NCBI GenBank assembly: GCA_963854735.1
Contig: OY978106.1
Coordinates: forward strand, 124,001 to 188,000
DNA from: Marvania coccoides
Taxonomy: Eukaryota; Chlorophyta; Trebouxiophyceae; Chlorellales; Chlorellaceae
Direction of reading: 5' to 3'
DNA: 64,000 bases
Below the pieces are notes generated by a model. The model did not search any database. It was given only the letters and a program-made list of their open reading frames with translations, and was not told the origin of the DNA. Of this stretch, positions 1 to 10,990 are shown one piece after another. Numbering within the stretch: the stretch's first letter is position 1; each line of letters begins with the position of its first letter. Both the position numbers and the translations under genes were made by a program.

Positions 1-221
1 TTTTTGATTTTTCAAGAGCCACCATCGTGTTTTTAACTAATAATATCAAGATTGATCACAATAACAAGCGACGAAACGCTTAACAAACATCAGCCGGGAC
101 AGCCTCTCTTCCTTTCCATTTCAAAAATGCCGAAATTTTCGTTCGAAGGGGACAGCCGTCTCTGTTCACAAAAATAAGAATTCAGTAACCCGTAGATTCG
201 CAATATGTGGGGTGGGCGCGA

Positions 222-1991
222 ATGGCTTTCGTTCGACATGCCACACCAGCTCGATTTCTCCCTTCACTGCGCCTGTTCTCCTCATGGGCAGGCGCTGAGG
301 CGTCACTGCTGGCCAATTGCACCCTCGATGACACCATATTCGCCCTCTCCTCGGCCCCAGGTCGAGCTGCCGTAGCGGTGATCCGGCTGAGCGGCCCTGC
401 CGCCGACGCTTCCCTCCGCCGCCTGCTGCCCCTCAACCGACAGCTGCCCTTACCCCGTGTGGCCCAGCTGTCCACCCTCCTTCATCCCACCACCGCTGCG
501 CCCCTCGACCTTGCCCTGTGCCTGAGATTTCCAGCCCCCCGCAGTGCCACAGGTCAATTTTTTTTGTTTTTTTTTGTTTTTTTTCCAAATTTTGCATTTG
601 AAATTTTCATATATTGAGATGCTCTTTAATTAACGCTATATATTCACATCAACTGTCTTAATTGCAGGCCAGGATGTGGTGGAATTGCACTGCCACGGCG
701 GGCCGGCAGTAGTTCGAGCCGTTGCAGCCGCCCTTGCCTGCCTCCCAGGGCTGCGCCCGGCAGAGCCCGGCGAGTTCACCCGCAGAGCCTTCCACCTGGG
801 CCGCTTGGACCTCACAGAAGCAGAGGGGCTGGCAGATTTGTTGGCTGCAGATACAGAAGCTCAGCGGCAGCAGGCGCTGGCCGCTGCAGGCGGCGCTGCG
901 CGGCGGCAGTGCGAGACCTGGCGCTCCACATTATTACGTTGCCTGGCCCGCGTGGAGGCGGTGATTGACTTCGGAGAAGATGACGAAATTGGCGATGAAA
1001 TAGCAGCGGCTACGGCGCCGGAAATTTTGGCGCTGAGGGAAGAATTAGAAGCGCACATGGCTGCGGGAGCTGGAGGGGAGATTGTGCGGGAAGGGGTGCG
1101 CGTGGCGTTGATTGGGAGGCCCAATGCAGGGAAGAGCAGCCTGCTGAATGCACTGGCAGGGCGGGACACTGCCATCGTGTCATCCACGCCCGGAACGACC
1201 AGAGACGTGCTGGAGGTGGCCCTTGATCTCGGCGGATACAAAGTGAGCACATCAAATCTCTTTTCTCTGCTATCTAATTTTTGCTTCTCGATTTCCTATT
1301 TATTTATTAAATTTATTTATTATTTATTAAAATTATCCCCCCCCTTTTTTCATTTGGTTTAAAATTTTCAATTTCTTCGCTCCTCCAGGTCGTGGTGACC
1401 GACGGGGCTGGCGTGCGCGACTCTACCGACCCTTTGGAAGAAGAGGGAGTGCGGCGTGCCAAGGCTGCCGCTGAGTCTGCTCACATTCTGGTCGCAGTGC
1501 GCGAGCCAAGAGGAGAGTGGTGGTCAGGCACAGACAGTGCCGCTCCAAAAATAGCCGCTTACAAACCAGTCTTGAAGGTCCTAAACAAGGCAGACTTGGT
1601 AGAAAAAATCGCTGAATTAAATGAAGAGAAAGGAGAGTCTTCTTCTTCTTCTGATTACGACCTTCAGGTTTCATGCCTCACCGGAGAGGGCCTTTCGGGA
1701 CTAATTACTCGGGTGGGGGACATGGTGGCTGCCACTGTGGCAGCTTCTGCCACCGAGGGACTGGGCAGGAATGCCAGAACTCCGCTGTTGAATCGTGAGC
1801 GGCACCGCCACCACGTGGGGCGCTGCGTGGAAGCTCTGAGGCGTTTTGACGTGGCGATGGAGGCTGCGGCGTTGGAGGTGGCAGCTGAGGAGTTGAGGGG
1901 TGCTGCAGCGGCATTGGGTCGGGTGGTGGGGGCCATCGACACCGAAGCGGTGCTGGACAGCGTTTTTGCGGAGTTCTGCATAGGCAAGTGA
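222..1991 (+). CDS. mnmE: tRNA modification GTPase MnmE (TrmE), organellar
   Basis: With MnmG, this GTPase installs the carboxymethylaminomethyl group on U34 of certain tRNAs; in algae it acts in mitochondria or plastids. Exons are 222-552, 668-1242 and 1389-1991, giving 502 residues, a normal family length plus an N-terminal targeting extension. ATG 222 is the first in-frame ATG. The N-terminal folate-binding domain has the conserved run [19 protein letters not shown]. The inserted G domain shows G1 GRPNAGKSS (about residue 260), G2/switch TPGTTRD, G3 as DGAG (about 307) where the family usually has DTAG, and G4 NKAD (about 367). The protein ends in the diagnostic FCIGK with its catalytic cysteine. 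Each splice site restores the conserved frame (GT-AG). A TGTAA motif lies at 2025-2029, just after the stop. Which organelle is targeted cannot be decided from sequence alone. Confidence 0.95.
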
Positions 1992-2154
1992 AGGTTTCAG
2001 CGCGTCAATTAGCTGTGAAAGCCGTGTAATGAGGCAGGTCAAGGAAGCTGGAACGAGACATAGAGTTACTCTAAGAGTACTGGCAAAGAAAAGAAATAGC
2101 TCTCTTCTCTAGAAATCCTAATACTTGTTGTTATTTTAACATTGCAACGTCATC

Positions 2155-3787
2155 ATGGCCGCATCCATCACCTTTTCCGGCAGCCTGTTGGCCCACGGCT
2201 CTGCTGCGCGTCCCCAGCAGATGATGCGACAGGTGAGCTCAAATTTTGTGGCGGTGCCACGCGTGAACATAAACAGAAGAACCCAGAATTTGCGAAGCGC
2301 CTTGCATTGGCGTGTTTGCTGTCGAATTGATTTAGATCTTACCAGCTGAACTGGGATGATGTCGCACTTCTGTGTGGCCAGCTCACCCAAACCGATACCA
2401 GCACTCATCTATTCATATTGAACCGCTGTTCAACAGGCCCGCCGCCCCGCTGCTCTGTGCCCCACCGGCCGTCGCTCTCTCAGTTGCACCGCCGTTGCCG
2501 CCACTGAGAAGATCACCACCATCGCTGGCGACGTCTCCAAGCTCATCGGCAACACCCCCATGGTGTACCTGACCCGCATCACTGAGGGGAATGTCGCCAA
2601 GGTGGCCGCTAAGCTGGAAATCATGGTAAGCAGAACACATTCATTAATATTTTGTTTCCCTCTTTATTCTGTGCGTGATTCTTTCCTCATGCTATATTTG
2701 AAACTTACGCGATGCTTTCCTGTTGGAACTTTACAGGAGCCCTGCTGCAGCGTGAAGGATCGCATCGGTCTGGCCATGATTGAGGATGCAGAAAAGTCGG
2801 GAAAGATCTCCGCCGGCAAGACCACGCTGGTGGAGCCCACCTCCGGCAACACCGGCATCGCCCTGGCCTTCATTGCCGCAGCCAAGGGCTATAAGCTGGT
2901 GCTGACTATGCCCGCGTCCATGTCTTTGGAGCGGCGAGTGCTGCTGCGTGCGTTTGGCGCTGAACTGGTGTTGACCGACCCCGCCAAGGGCATGAAGGGC
3001 GCGGTGGCCAAGGCGGAGGAAATCGCGGCTGCCACCCCTAACTCCTACATCCTGCAGCAGTTTGAGAACCCTGCCAACCCTGCGGTGCACTACGCCACCA
3101 CCGGCCCTGTGAGTAGAATGTTTTGCTATTTACGCCTTATGTGTTGCCTTCTTGCCGATGAAAAACACTGCATTATGGTTTGAACGAGTAACAACTAATG
3201 CGCTTATGCTTCAAGTGATTTTGTTGTGCTTTTTTAAATTCTTTCCTCACTCTCTAAATCATTTCGTTTGTTTCTCACCTCCCTCCCCCCTTTTCAACTT
3301 TAATCAGGAAATCTGGGACGCCACCGACGGCAAGGTCGACATTTTCATCGCCGGCGTGGGCACCGGCGGCACCATCTCAGGCACTGGCAAATTCCTCAAA
3401 GAAAAGAACCCCAACGTCAAGGTCATCGCTGTGGAGCCCACAGAGTCGGCCGTCATCTCCGGCGGCGCCCCTGGGCCCCACAAAATCCAGGGCATTGGCG
3501 CTGGGTTCATCCCCAAGAACCTGGACGTGTCCATAGTCGATGAGACCATCCAAGTGAGCAGCGACGACGCGGTGGACGCTGCCCGGAAGCTAGCTACCTC
3601 CGAGGGCCTCCTGTGCGGCATTTCCTCGGGCGCGGCGGTGGTGGCGGCCAACAAGGTGGCCTCCAGGCCTGAGAACGCTGGCAAGCTGGTGGTGGTCGTA
3701 CTGCCGTCGTTTGGCGAGCGCTACCTGTCCTCCGTGCTGTTCTCGGGGGTGAGGGCGGAAGCAGAGGCCATGACCTTCGAGGCATGA
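2155..3787 (+). CDS. O-acetylserine (thiol)lyase (cysteine synthase), plastid form
   Basis: A PLP enzyme that makes cysteine from O-acetylserine and sulfide. Exons are 2155-2232, 2437-2625, 2737-3108 and 3308-3787, giving 372 residues. Exon 1 and the start of exon 2 encode an Arg/Ser/Ala-rich transit peptide of about 45 residues; the mature enzyme begins near the conserved [11 protein letters not shown]. The PLP lysine lies in CSVKDRIG (about residue 96), the substrate loop is TSGNTG, and the phosphate-binding loop is [10 protein letters not shown]. Introns 2 and 3 fall exactly at KLEIM/EPCCS and TTGP/EIWD, restoring family sequence. The gene starts only about 160 bp after the MnmE stop on the same strand. 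The family is certain; the plastid location is inferred from the N-terminus. Confidence 0.96.
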
Positions 3788-4315
3788 TGTTAAAGTCATG
3801 GAATTAAATGCATTTCTCATGAACTAAACCAACATCCCTGTGCTATGTCATAGCACCGAAGCTGTTTTTTTTTCTACGTTTTCTTTTAAGAAAGACGACC
3901 CAGCACTGCCCCCCTTGAATGATTTATTATGTGATAATAAAATGCCAAGTGTAATAGCGTACCGTCTTGTGTTTCACTCCTGGGTTTCTGACGGCTGACG
4001 AGTGAAGGCAGAAAAAAGAGGATGTTACCAGCCTGCCCATCCTCATGGGGTGACGCACCGCAGAGCCATGCCTCCATATTTATGCGACTGCGTGGCCCCC
4101 TCAATAATGCCAGGTGGCTGACAGCCTTTCTAGAGATTTCAAACGGGGGGCTCGAAGTGGTACATTCATTTTATTTTCGTTTTTTCAATAAAGACAGTTT
4201 CAACACCTGTTCTTGAAACGGGATTCGCGTGTAGAATGCGGAAACCGTGTGTTGAAACAATATAAATGTCTAATTTTATTGACGGGTTTTTTTTCAACGC
4301 GTAAACAAAGCAAAA
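3788..4315 (+). other. intergenic, 528 bp
   Basis: Holds the 3' UTR of the cysteine synthase gene, with a TGTAA motif at 3950-3954, and the upstream region of the antiporter gene. The only ORFs are short and without recognisable sequence. I see no gene here. Confidence 0.6.
4261..4268 (+). promoter_or_regulatory. TATA-like box of the antiporter gene
   Basis: The sequence TATAAATG starts 55 bases before the ATG at 4316, a usual distance once a short 5' UTR is allowed for. This is a motif match only. Confidence 0.3.
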
Positions 4316-6551
4316 ATGTCTGGAGAAACCACGTTTGTATCGGTGAGTGCTTCAGCAAGCCAGATACGCCGCAAAATTAATGCCGCCTTGTGTATTTCTG
4401 ATCCTCTCCTTCCCCTTGCATCGTTTGATCAACTCTCCCCTCCCACGCCCCCTTTGCTGTCGTTACCTTCCAACAGGAGGAGCTCACCATCGTGTGGCTG
4501 CTGCTTATCACCGTGCTGGTGGCCACCTACTTCATTCAGAGTCGGCGGGTGACGCTGCTGCCGCCCTCCTCCTCTGCGCTGCTGCTGGGCATGGTCTTCG
4601 GCGTCATCGTCCGCTTGGCTGGCCTCTCCAAGCCCCTGCGCTTCTCTCCAGCAGCGTTTTTCTACGCGCTGCTGCCTCCCATTGTCTTCCACGCTGGCTG
4701 GTGAGCTGCAGTCACCCATTTTTTATTATTATTTTTTTCTCTCTATCTCGCTCGCACTAGCGACTTTAACAGCTCATTTGAACAGTTCCCAGCGAGTGCT
4801 GCAATCGTTAAAGAGTCCTCATCTACACATCACCACTAACCTCCATTTTTGTCCCACTACCCACTAGGAACTTGAAAAAGCGGGCGTTCTTCGCCAACAT
4901 CGGCTCCATCCTCACATACGCCATCCTGGGCACACTGGCATCCAGCCTGGCCTTCGGTTTCGCCACCTACGCTCTAGTCCTGGTGGGCTTGGTACGCCGC
5001 TCCCACTTGGGCGGTTCTCCCCTCGTAGAGTGCCTAATGTACGGCGCAGCCATCTCCTCCATCGACCCTGTGGCCACGCTTGCGGTGCTGGCGCAGACCG
5101 ACACCCCTCCGGTGCTTTACAACCTCGTTTTCGGCGAAAGCGTGCTGAACGATGCGGTGGCGATCGTGCTCTTTCACTCGCTAGCGTCCTCCACGGACAC
5201 CACATTTGGCATCACTACCCTCCCCGCCGTCGCCTTGCGCTTCTGCATCCTCGCAGCGGGGTCGCTGGCGGTGGGGGTTGGCGTGGCAATGGCCTGCGCG
5301 TTCCTGCTGAAAAGATTCGAAGAGCACTACTCGGAGAGCTCCCTGGGGCGGTCAGCCACCGCCAGCACGGCGGTGATGGCCCCCAGGCCGTTGTCGTCGG
5401 CCTTGGACGCCACCATCTACGAAATTGCCATCGTCGTGATGGGCTCGTATTTTGCTTACTTGGTGGCAGAGGTGGTGGGCATGAGCGGCATCGTGGCGCT
5501 GTTTTTCAGCGGAATATGCCACGCGCACTACTCGTACTACAACGTGTCGCGCGACGCCCAGGTGGCGCTGTTTCGCATGTTTGAGGTGATGGCGTTCCTG
5601 TGCGAGCTCTTTGTGTTTGCCTACCTGGGTCTGCAGGTCACGGCCAGCACCAGCCACGCCATAGACCTGGGCCTCCTCATTAGCGGCATCCCCCTGGCCA
5701 TGGCATCTCGCGCGTTGAACATTTTTCCTTGCTCCAAGCTGGTAAACGCCTACCGCACCAGAAAACTGCCACGGCGGCTGCAGCGCATGCTGTGGTCTGT
5801 GGGGCTGCGAGGGGCGGTGGCGTACGGCCTCATCGTTAACATGCCGCGCTCCGACGCCCCAGGGGAGCTGGGAATCCCCGCCATTGAGACGGCAACCCTG
5901 CTCATCGTCGTTGCATCGACGCTGGTGCTGGGAAGCGCCACTGGGCCGATGCTGCGGTTCTTGGACCTGGAGGGGCGCACCGATGAAGAGGTGTACGCGA
6001 TTGGATGGGAGGAGTCGGGGGTGGCAGGCCAGCCGCAGCCTCCTGACACCTCCGAGCTATCTCGATCAGCAATCCACGAGAAATTCAGAGAGTTGGATGA
6101 GACGGTGCTGAAACCGGTGTTTGGGGGGCGGCATGACAATGTAAATGGCGTGGATGGGGCCAGCCTGCACGGCAGCGACGTGAGCGGGTCGTTCGGGGGC
6201 ACTGAGAGCGCCAGTCGACCTCTGTTTTATTACGACTACCAGGCGTCGCAAGCGCAAAACGAAAAGGACCTGCGGGAAGCGCGACATGCGCAGGAGCAGC
6301 TTGCAGCGGGACAGAGGCAGGGAGGGACGGACATTCCACCGGGCCAACGCACCCAACAGCAGCAGCGGGAAGGCGGCGGCGGCGATGATCCTTCGCCCAG
6401 CGAAGTGCGGCTGGAAATGGTGGCTTCCCCCACTGCTGCAGCAACACAAGGTGGGGGGAGAGAGCTGCAAGAGCATGACGTGCATGAGGAGCATGATGAG
6501 GATAGCGAAACAGCACCGCTCACTCGTGGCACTCCAGACCCACGCAAATGA
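4316..6551 (+). CDS. CPA1-type Na+/H+ exchanger (NHX/NHE family)
   Basis: A membrane antiporter exchanging Na+ or K+ for protons. Exons are 4316-4342, 4477-4700 and 4868-6551, giving 644 residues. The first exon encodes only nine residues; its donor joins phase-correctly to a long hydrophobic stretch. Family motifs are visible: LLPPIVFHAGW (the amiloride-binding helix, about residue 74), DPVATLAVL, FGESVLNDAVAIVLF (about 172; exchangers have GE.V.ND), and LRGAVAYGLIV in the last helices. About 11-12 transmembrane segments are followed by a hydrophilic tail from about residue 450, rich in Gln, Glu and His, likely cytosolic and regulatory. Its membrane (plasma membrane, vacuole or endosome) cannot be told. 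It is convergent with the ChlM gene. Confidence 0.93.
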
Positions 6552-6924
6552 TTGATTGCACACTAAAAATGATACTAAGCGGTACTAATGCTTTAAATTG
6601 AAAATTTCCCCTCTCTCTCTCTATCTATCGCTGTGTTCTTTCTTTATTTCGCTTCTCCAGCGTTCCCTTCAAGTTTTTATTTTTCGCCACATTTCGTAAA
6701 TAGATAATCGTAAGCATACGCATTCCTCCGTAGAAATTCTTAATCTTTTGCAGACCTAGTGTTGCAAACTCGAAAGTGAAAAATTCAGACCGCCAGCTCG
6801 AAGAGATTTGACCCACCGCTACTTATAGGTATTACAAGATAAAAAAATAAAATAAACACGGAAACCACTCATCAAAAAAGGGGGGTCAATTTCTCTCATT
6901 TTTCACACTCATTCCATTAGTTCT
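6552..6924. other. shared 3' intergenic between antiporter and ChlM
   Basis: Convergent 3' ends with AT-rich sequence and a short (CT)n tract near 6611-6622. No ORF here looks coding. Confidence 0.6.
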
Positions 6925-8025
6925 TCACACCCTCTTGGCCTCCAGCAGGCGGGAGAAGTAGAAGCTGGTGGCGGTCATCTCACGCTTGGTCACCGCAAAC
7001 CCTGCCCTTGACAGAGCTGCCTCGACGTCGGCCTCCTTGTGCAGGTAGGCGCGAGTGGCCTTGGAGGGCCCCGGGAACAGCTCCCCAATGCGCTTGAGGA
7101 TGGAGTATGCCAGGGTGTTGGGGGCAAAAGAAATGATGAGGCGGTCCTCAGCGAGGCTGGCCAGGTGGCCAATCATCGCGTCAGCCTTGTCCTGGGGGTA
7201 GTGGATCATTACATCAAGGCAAGTCACGGTGTTGTACCGCCCCGAGCAGGATTCCAGGTCCAGGGCTTCGAATTTGGGGGGGGTGGCGGGGGCCTTGGCG
7301 CCGGCAGCGACAGCCTCCTCGTAGCGCTTGGCGGCCTCGGAGGCCATGGCGGAAGAAATGTCGGAGGCAGACACAGCAGCACCCTTAAAAATGTTTAAAA
7401 AGGGGAGGGAGGTGAGGTTTTTGACAAGAAACTGAAAGAAAACAAAAGCAGGACAAAAATTGTAGTAATTGCTTACCCGCAGCGCCAGGGGCACGGCGAG
7501 GCTGCCGGTGCCGCACCCAGCGTCGCACACGCTGACTCCCTGCACCCCTCCCTCCTCATCCACCCACTTGAGCACTTTTTCCACAGTCTGGGCGTGGCCC
7601 TGCCGAATGTCCATCTGCACCTTGTTAACCTCGTCGGTCTCGCCGTAGATCTTGCGCCACCGCTCGTACCCAGCGGTGTTGAAGTAGTTTTTCACGGCCT
7701 CCAGCTCGTCGCCGCCTGTCTGCTCCATCTGCGCTTTGCGACGTTTCTCAGGGTCAGAAGCGATCAGAGCGGCTGAAAGAGCGGCGATGGCGGCGCCTCC
7801 GCCCACGGCGAGGTCCACGGAGGAGGTGGGGTCGATAGCAGCCATGGCGGGAGCGGCGATGAGCAGAGAGGCAGCGGCTCCTGTGGCAGCGGCGAGGTGC
7901 TGCTGCTGCTTATTGGGAGGCTGCGCGGCGCACACGATACGGGCGACGGTGGAACGCCGGGGCTTTACGGCGGGGGAAGACAGCTTAAAGCCTGCCTTCA
8001 ATTGCTGCCCTGTTGTCATCACCAT
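6925..8025 (-). CDS. CHLM: Mg-protoporphyrin IX methyltransferase
   Basis: This chloroplast enzyme uses S-adenosylmethionine to methylate the C13 propionate of Mg-protoporphyrin IX in chlorophyll synthesis. Exons on the minus strand are 8025-7477 and 7383-6925, giving 335 residues (333 if the next ATG at 8019 is used). The N-terminus is an Arg/Ser-rich transit peptide, followed by an Ala-rich hydrophobic stretch. SAM-binding motif I is CDAGCGTGSLAVPLALR, which joins across the intron to GAAVSASDISSAMASEA, the family's exact order. The 93-bp intron is a multiple of three and has no in-frame stop, so unspliced mRNA would encode a protein with 31 extra residues inside the SAM site. The C-terminus has the expected Ser/Phe-rich end LEAKRV. 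Confidence 0.95.
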   Translation of the reverse strand: MVMTTGQQLKAGFKLSSPAVKPRRSTVARIVCAAQPPNKQQQHLAAATGAAASLLIAAPAMAAIDPTSSVDLAVGGGAAIAALSAALIASDPEKRRKAQMEQTGGDELEAVKNYFNTAGYERWRKIYGETDEVNKVQMDIRQGHAQTVEKVLKWVDEEGGVQGVSVCDAGCGTGSLAVPLALRVSNYYNFCPAFVFFQFLVKNLTSLPFLNIFKGAAVSASDISSAMASEAAKRYEEAVAAGAKAPATPPKFEALDLESCSGRYNTVTCLDVMIHYPQDKADAMIGHLASLAEDRLIISFAPNTLAYSILKRIGELFPGPSKATRAYLHKEADVEAALSRAGFAVTKREMTATSFYFSRLLEAKRV

Positions 8026-8195
8026 GATAATAATTTTATGTCCTTCTAATAGTGAAAAATAGAGGGCTCTGCGCAACAATCAAGAAGAGCAAGGCGCTGT
8101 GGTTGTGATATAGTAAAAAATTAAAAAAATAATGACCAGACGAGCGAGGAATCACAGGATGAAGCAAAGGATTAGTTCTTGCGATTTTTCCGTCG

Positions 8196-8213
8196 CGACG
8201 CCGCGCGGCGTCG
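8196..8213. repeat. 18-bp perfect GC-rich palindrome
   Basis: The sequence CGACGCCGCGCGGCGTCG reads the same on both strands. It stands out in an otherwise AT-rich intergenic stretch, about 170 bp upstream of the ChlM start. Confidence 0.9.
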
Positions 8214-8875
8214 AGTTAAGCCCTTGCAAAATTATTTTTTTTCGGGAAAAAACATTTCCTGGTGTGAAACACGCTTTTTTCTCGGATTTTTTGCATTCAA
8301 TAGCTATTTAGGGACATTATCAAGATATTTGTCAGACAGATTTGCGAAAAACGCCCAAAATTTAATGCACCTCTCATTTTGAGAGATTTGAGTATTCCAT
8401 AGAACTCCCCTGTGGAGGACGTTACCCCACCTAGAGTTAAGGCAACATCTTTATACATTCATTTCCACCCTTAAACCACTTAAAAGCAATGTTAATCGCG
8501 ATATATCGCCACAATTTCCCACTGCCTAACTGACTCCAAGCTTCTACATCCCGCTAAGATTTCGGCGCACTTGGGCTTTATTTGATAATATAAGATGCAA
8601 ATGCAATAGTTTGGCTAAAGTGGTTGCCCTCCAGCAGCCATTTTTGTTTCGCCATGGCAATGTGATGTCCGGTTTTTGTCGTTTTCGAGTGCTGCACGCA
8701 GTCCGCGGGCTGCCATAGATGTAAAATTGTCGTAAAAACTAAATGGCATTGAAAAATGTAAAAAAGGGCTTCAATTTTGAGCGTATAAAATTTTTGCAGG
8801 GTCCCCACTCTGCAAGCTAACTCGAGTACTGTACGCCGATCGGCGCCTGACATACAATTTCGAGTCTTTTTATTT

Positions 8876-8876
<1 letters not shown>

Positions 8877-8912
<36 letters not shown>
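8877..8912. repeat. (GGTTCT)6 microsatellite
   Basis: Six perfect consecutive copies of GGTTCT, followed by a degenerate seventh (GGTTTT). Confidence 0.97.
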
Positions 8913-8916
<4 letters not shown>

Positions 8917-9146
8917 TTATTGTTCAACTGAGGACGCATAGATGCTGCGAATGGCCCCGGTCAGTCCACCTCACCGATGAAAGATCTTTCAATTATATAT
9001 TGAACACAGCTTTATCTGCTTACCTACTTATTCCAGCAATGCACTGCTCAGTAGTGGCCTTCCCAGGTATATGCACGTGTACGGGAAGTCCACGGTTTTA
9101 GATCCGTTTCTAAGTATATATTTTTTCAAAATTGAAACACCACTAG

Positions 9147-9965
9147 ATGGTCGGCACTAATTTCATGATGCCAAGGACGGCGGCAATTAAATTCATTTGC
9201 AGTGCACTTATTTTTGCTGTCCTTAGCGGTGTTATTCTCTGGCAGGGAGGGGGAAGGAAACCTTGCTTGTTCTCGAGCACTCAGCAAATTGGCTTCGCGT
9301 TCAGCCCATGCAACAACCCTGGAAACTCATCGATTCCTTCTTTCTTTGATTCCAAAGATTTCATGAACGTTAGTTCCAGGGCAATCGCAGCCATTCGTCA
9401 TCTGAAACAAATCGGTTTCTTTAGCGTTTGCACTGCTTCAAGCCCATGCACCATTGTAGATATTGGGGCTGGACATATGGCAGTCAAGCGCCAACTTCAC
9501 AATGAGAATTTGCATGAATTTGTGCGCTACATTCCTGTTGATAGAGTTCCCCGGTATGAAGAAACTGTTGTGTGTGACATGAACAATTTGGAGTTTCCTT
9601 TCCATGAAATCGACAAGGCCAGAGGATCCCGCGTCGCATTTATTTTTCTTGGAAGCTTTGAGTACGTTGTCAACAAGCCAGCCATCTTGAGGGCAACCGC
9701 CCAATATTCGGACTCGTTGGTTTATCTCCACTATATTTTTGGTAGATCGTACCACAATAAGTATCAGAATTTCACATGGATTGCCCCAATGACCCAGCAA
9801 GAGACAGCATTACTGTGCATCCATCTAAACTGTGAAATGTGGGTAGAAAAAGTGGGATCAAGTAAATCCTCGCAGTTCATTTTATTACATAAAGACGTGG
9901 CTTTAAAAATAAACCCTCATTTTTCAAAGATTCAGGAAGATTTTGCATTGCAATCATCAGTTTAA
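9147..9965 (+). CDS. membrane-anchored SAM methyltransferase-like protein, intronless
   Basis: A single-exon ORF of 272 residues. Residues about 12-34 form one hydrophobic segment (ICSALIFAVLSGVILW), typical of a type II membrane anchor. Downstream, TIVDIGAGHMAVKRQL looks like motif I of class I methyltransferases; YIPVDR resembles the acidic strand-2 motif and VVCDMNNLEFPF the motif II/post region. The substrate is unknown. Base composition is clearly AT-richer than neighbouring genes and there is no intron, which would fit acquisition from a bacterium or virus, or a retrocopy. The ORF has a clean ATG and a uniform frame, so I believe it is a real gene. The exact family was not recognised, and catalytic activity is not shown. 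Confidence 0.6.
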   Translation: MVGTNFMMPRTAAIKFICSALIFAVLSGVILWQGGGRKPCLFSSTQQIGFAFSPCNNPGNSSIPSFFDSKDFMNVSSRAIAAIRHLKQIGFFSVCTASSPCTIVDIGAGHMAVKRQLHNENLHEFVRYIPVDRVPRYEETVVCDMNNLEFPFHEIDKARGSRVAFIFLGSFEYVVNKPAILRATAQYSDSLVYLHYIFGRSYHNKYQNFTWIAPMTQQETALLCIHLNCEMWVEKVGSSKSSQFILLHKDVALKINPHFSKIQEDFALQSSV

Positions 9966-10700
9966 GTTTGCTGCCAGAGCTCTCGAGCAGTTCATGTGTA
10001 CTACGATTGCGCTTTCTAATTAAATTCATATCTAATTGAATGTATGTTTCTAAAAGGGGGGCTGTTTGTAGGGGCTATTTTTTACTCTTTACAGAAATAA
10101 TTTCTTTGAGAGCATCGAGTGTAACCCAGTTCTTAAAATTTGTAATTTCCTATCAAGTTTCTCCTTGAGCATTTTATGGGCCTTGACCGGACGGTTCGCG
10201 TTCTCGCCGTCCGGAGCATCTTGCATGCACCTTTGTCTGTTTTGCACCTGTTTGTACGTCGGTCGCGCTCAGAAGGCAGGGGCCAAAGCCAGGTAAGGAC
10301 CTGTTGGCGGCGAGCTGATTAACTTTTAGCATGGCGCTGCTGTAACGTACGTCCCCAGGAACTGGGGTTGAAACGGCAGATGGAAGGGGAGCTGCCTTAC
10401 TGTGGCAGGGTGGCATGTCGACTTGCAGGTCTCCATAGGATTGCCTCCTGTAGTAGACGTTACTACCATATGCAAACTGCTTTTCCCCCTTTTCTTCGCC
10501 AAAATTTTCAACGATAAGTTCTGTAATAAAAAGGTCACTTTTTAGAACGCGTCAAACTCTGGTGCAATCGAGTTCCCGATCTACATGCTGCATGGAGAGT
10601 TGTTTGGGCACCGACCTCTGAGTAGCTCTATCTCGCGGGAGATTGGGCATCGACCGCTTTTAAAGTGTGAACCGCCTGTATCGTCCATTTTGTTATTTGG

Positions 10701-10740
10701 TATTTGGTATATGGTCCGTGGAAGGACCATATACCAAATA
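10701..10740. repeat. perfect 17-bp inverted repeat with 6-nt loop
   Basis: Left arm 10701-10717 (TATTTGGTATATGGTCC) is exactly complementary to 10724-10740, with loop GTGGAA. A further direct TATTTGG-like unit precedes it at about 10694. Confidence 0.95.
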
Positions 10741-10849
10741 GAAGGCGGGGCCAAGAGCGGAAGCTCAGGAACAACCTTCTCCAGACACGATCTCAATGGG
10801 GGATCGTGCGGCGGCGCATGCAAATTTAGCGGTCCTTGGTTATGCCAGT

Positions 10850-10990
10850 TGTGCGAGGAATTTGCCTCCTTGGAGGCCAATGCAGTGAAGGCGGCAAAAA
10901 GGGTCGCCCTCGGGCTTCTCAAAGTGGCCAAACATGGAGACGGTGGCCAACTTGGCCTTCCCCAGGGCCTTGTCGGTGCCCATAAATGCG
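10850..10990 (-). pseudogene. possible light-harvesting protein remnant
   Basis: On the minus strand, from the ATG at 10983, the translation includes ALGKAKLATVSMFGHFEKPE. This resembles the third helix of chlorophyll a/b-binding proteins (family pattern: NGRLAMxSMFGFF). The reading frame then loses similarity, while another frame gives a GPLNLHAPPHDP-like run reminiscent of the family C-terminus, as if frameshifted. No first or second helix is seen. It could equally be chance similarity; confidence is low. Confidence 0.22.

Larger units (their letters stand above)
8026..9146. other. intergenic, about 1.1 kb, AT-rich
   Basis: Upstream of both the ChlM gene and the methyltransferase-like gene. 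It contains an 18-bp perfect palindrome (8196-8213) and six copies of a hexamer (8877-8912), listed separately. Short ORFs here resemble nothing I know. Confidence 0.55.
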
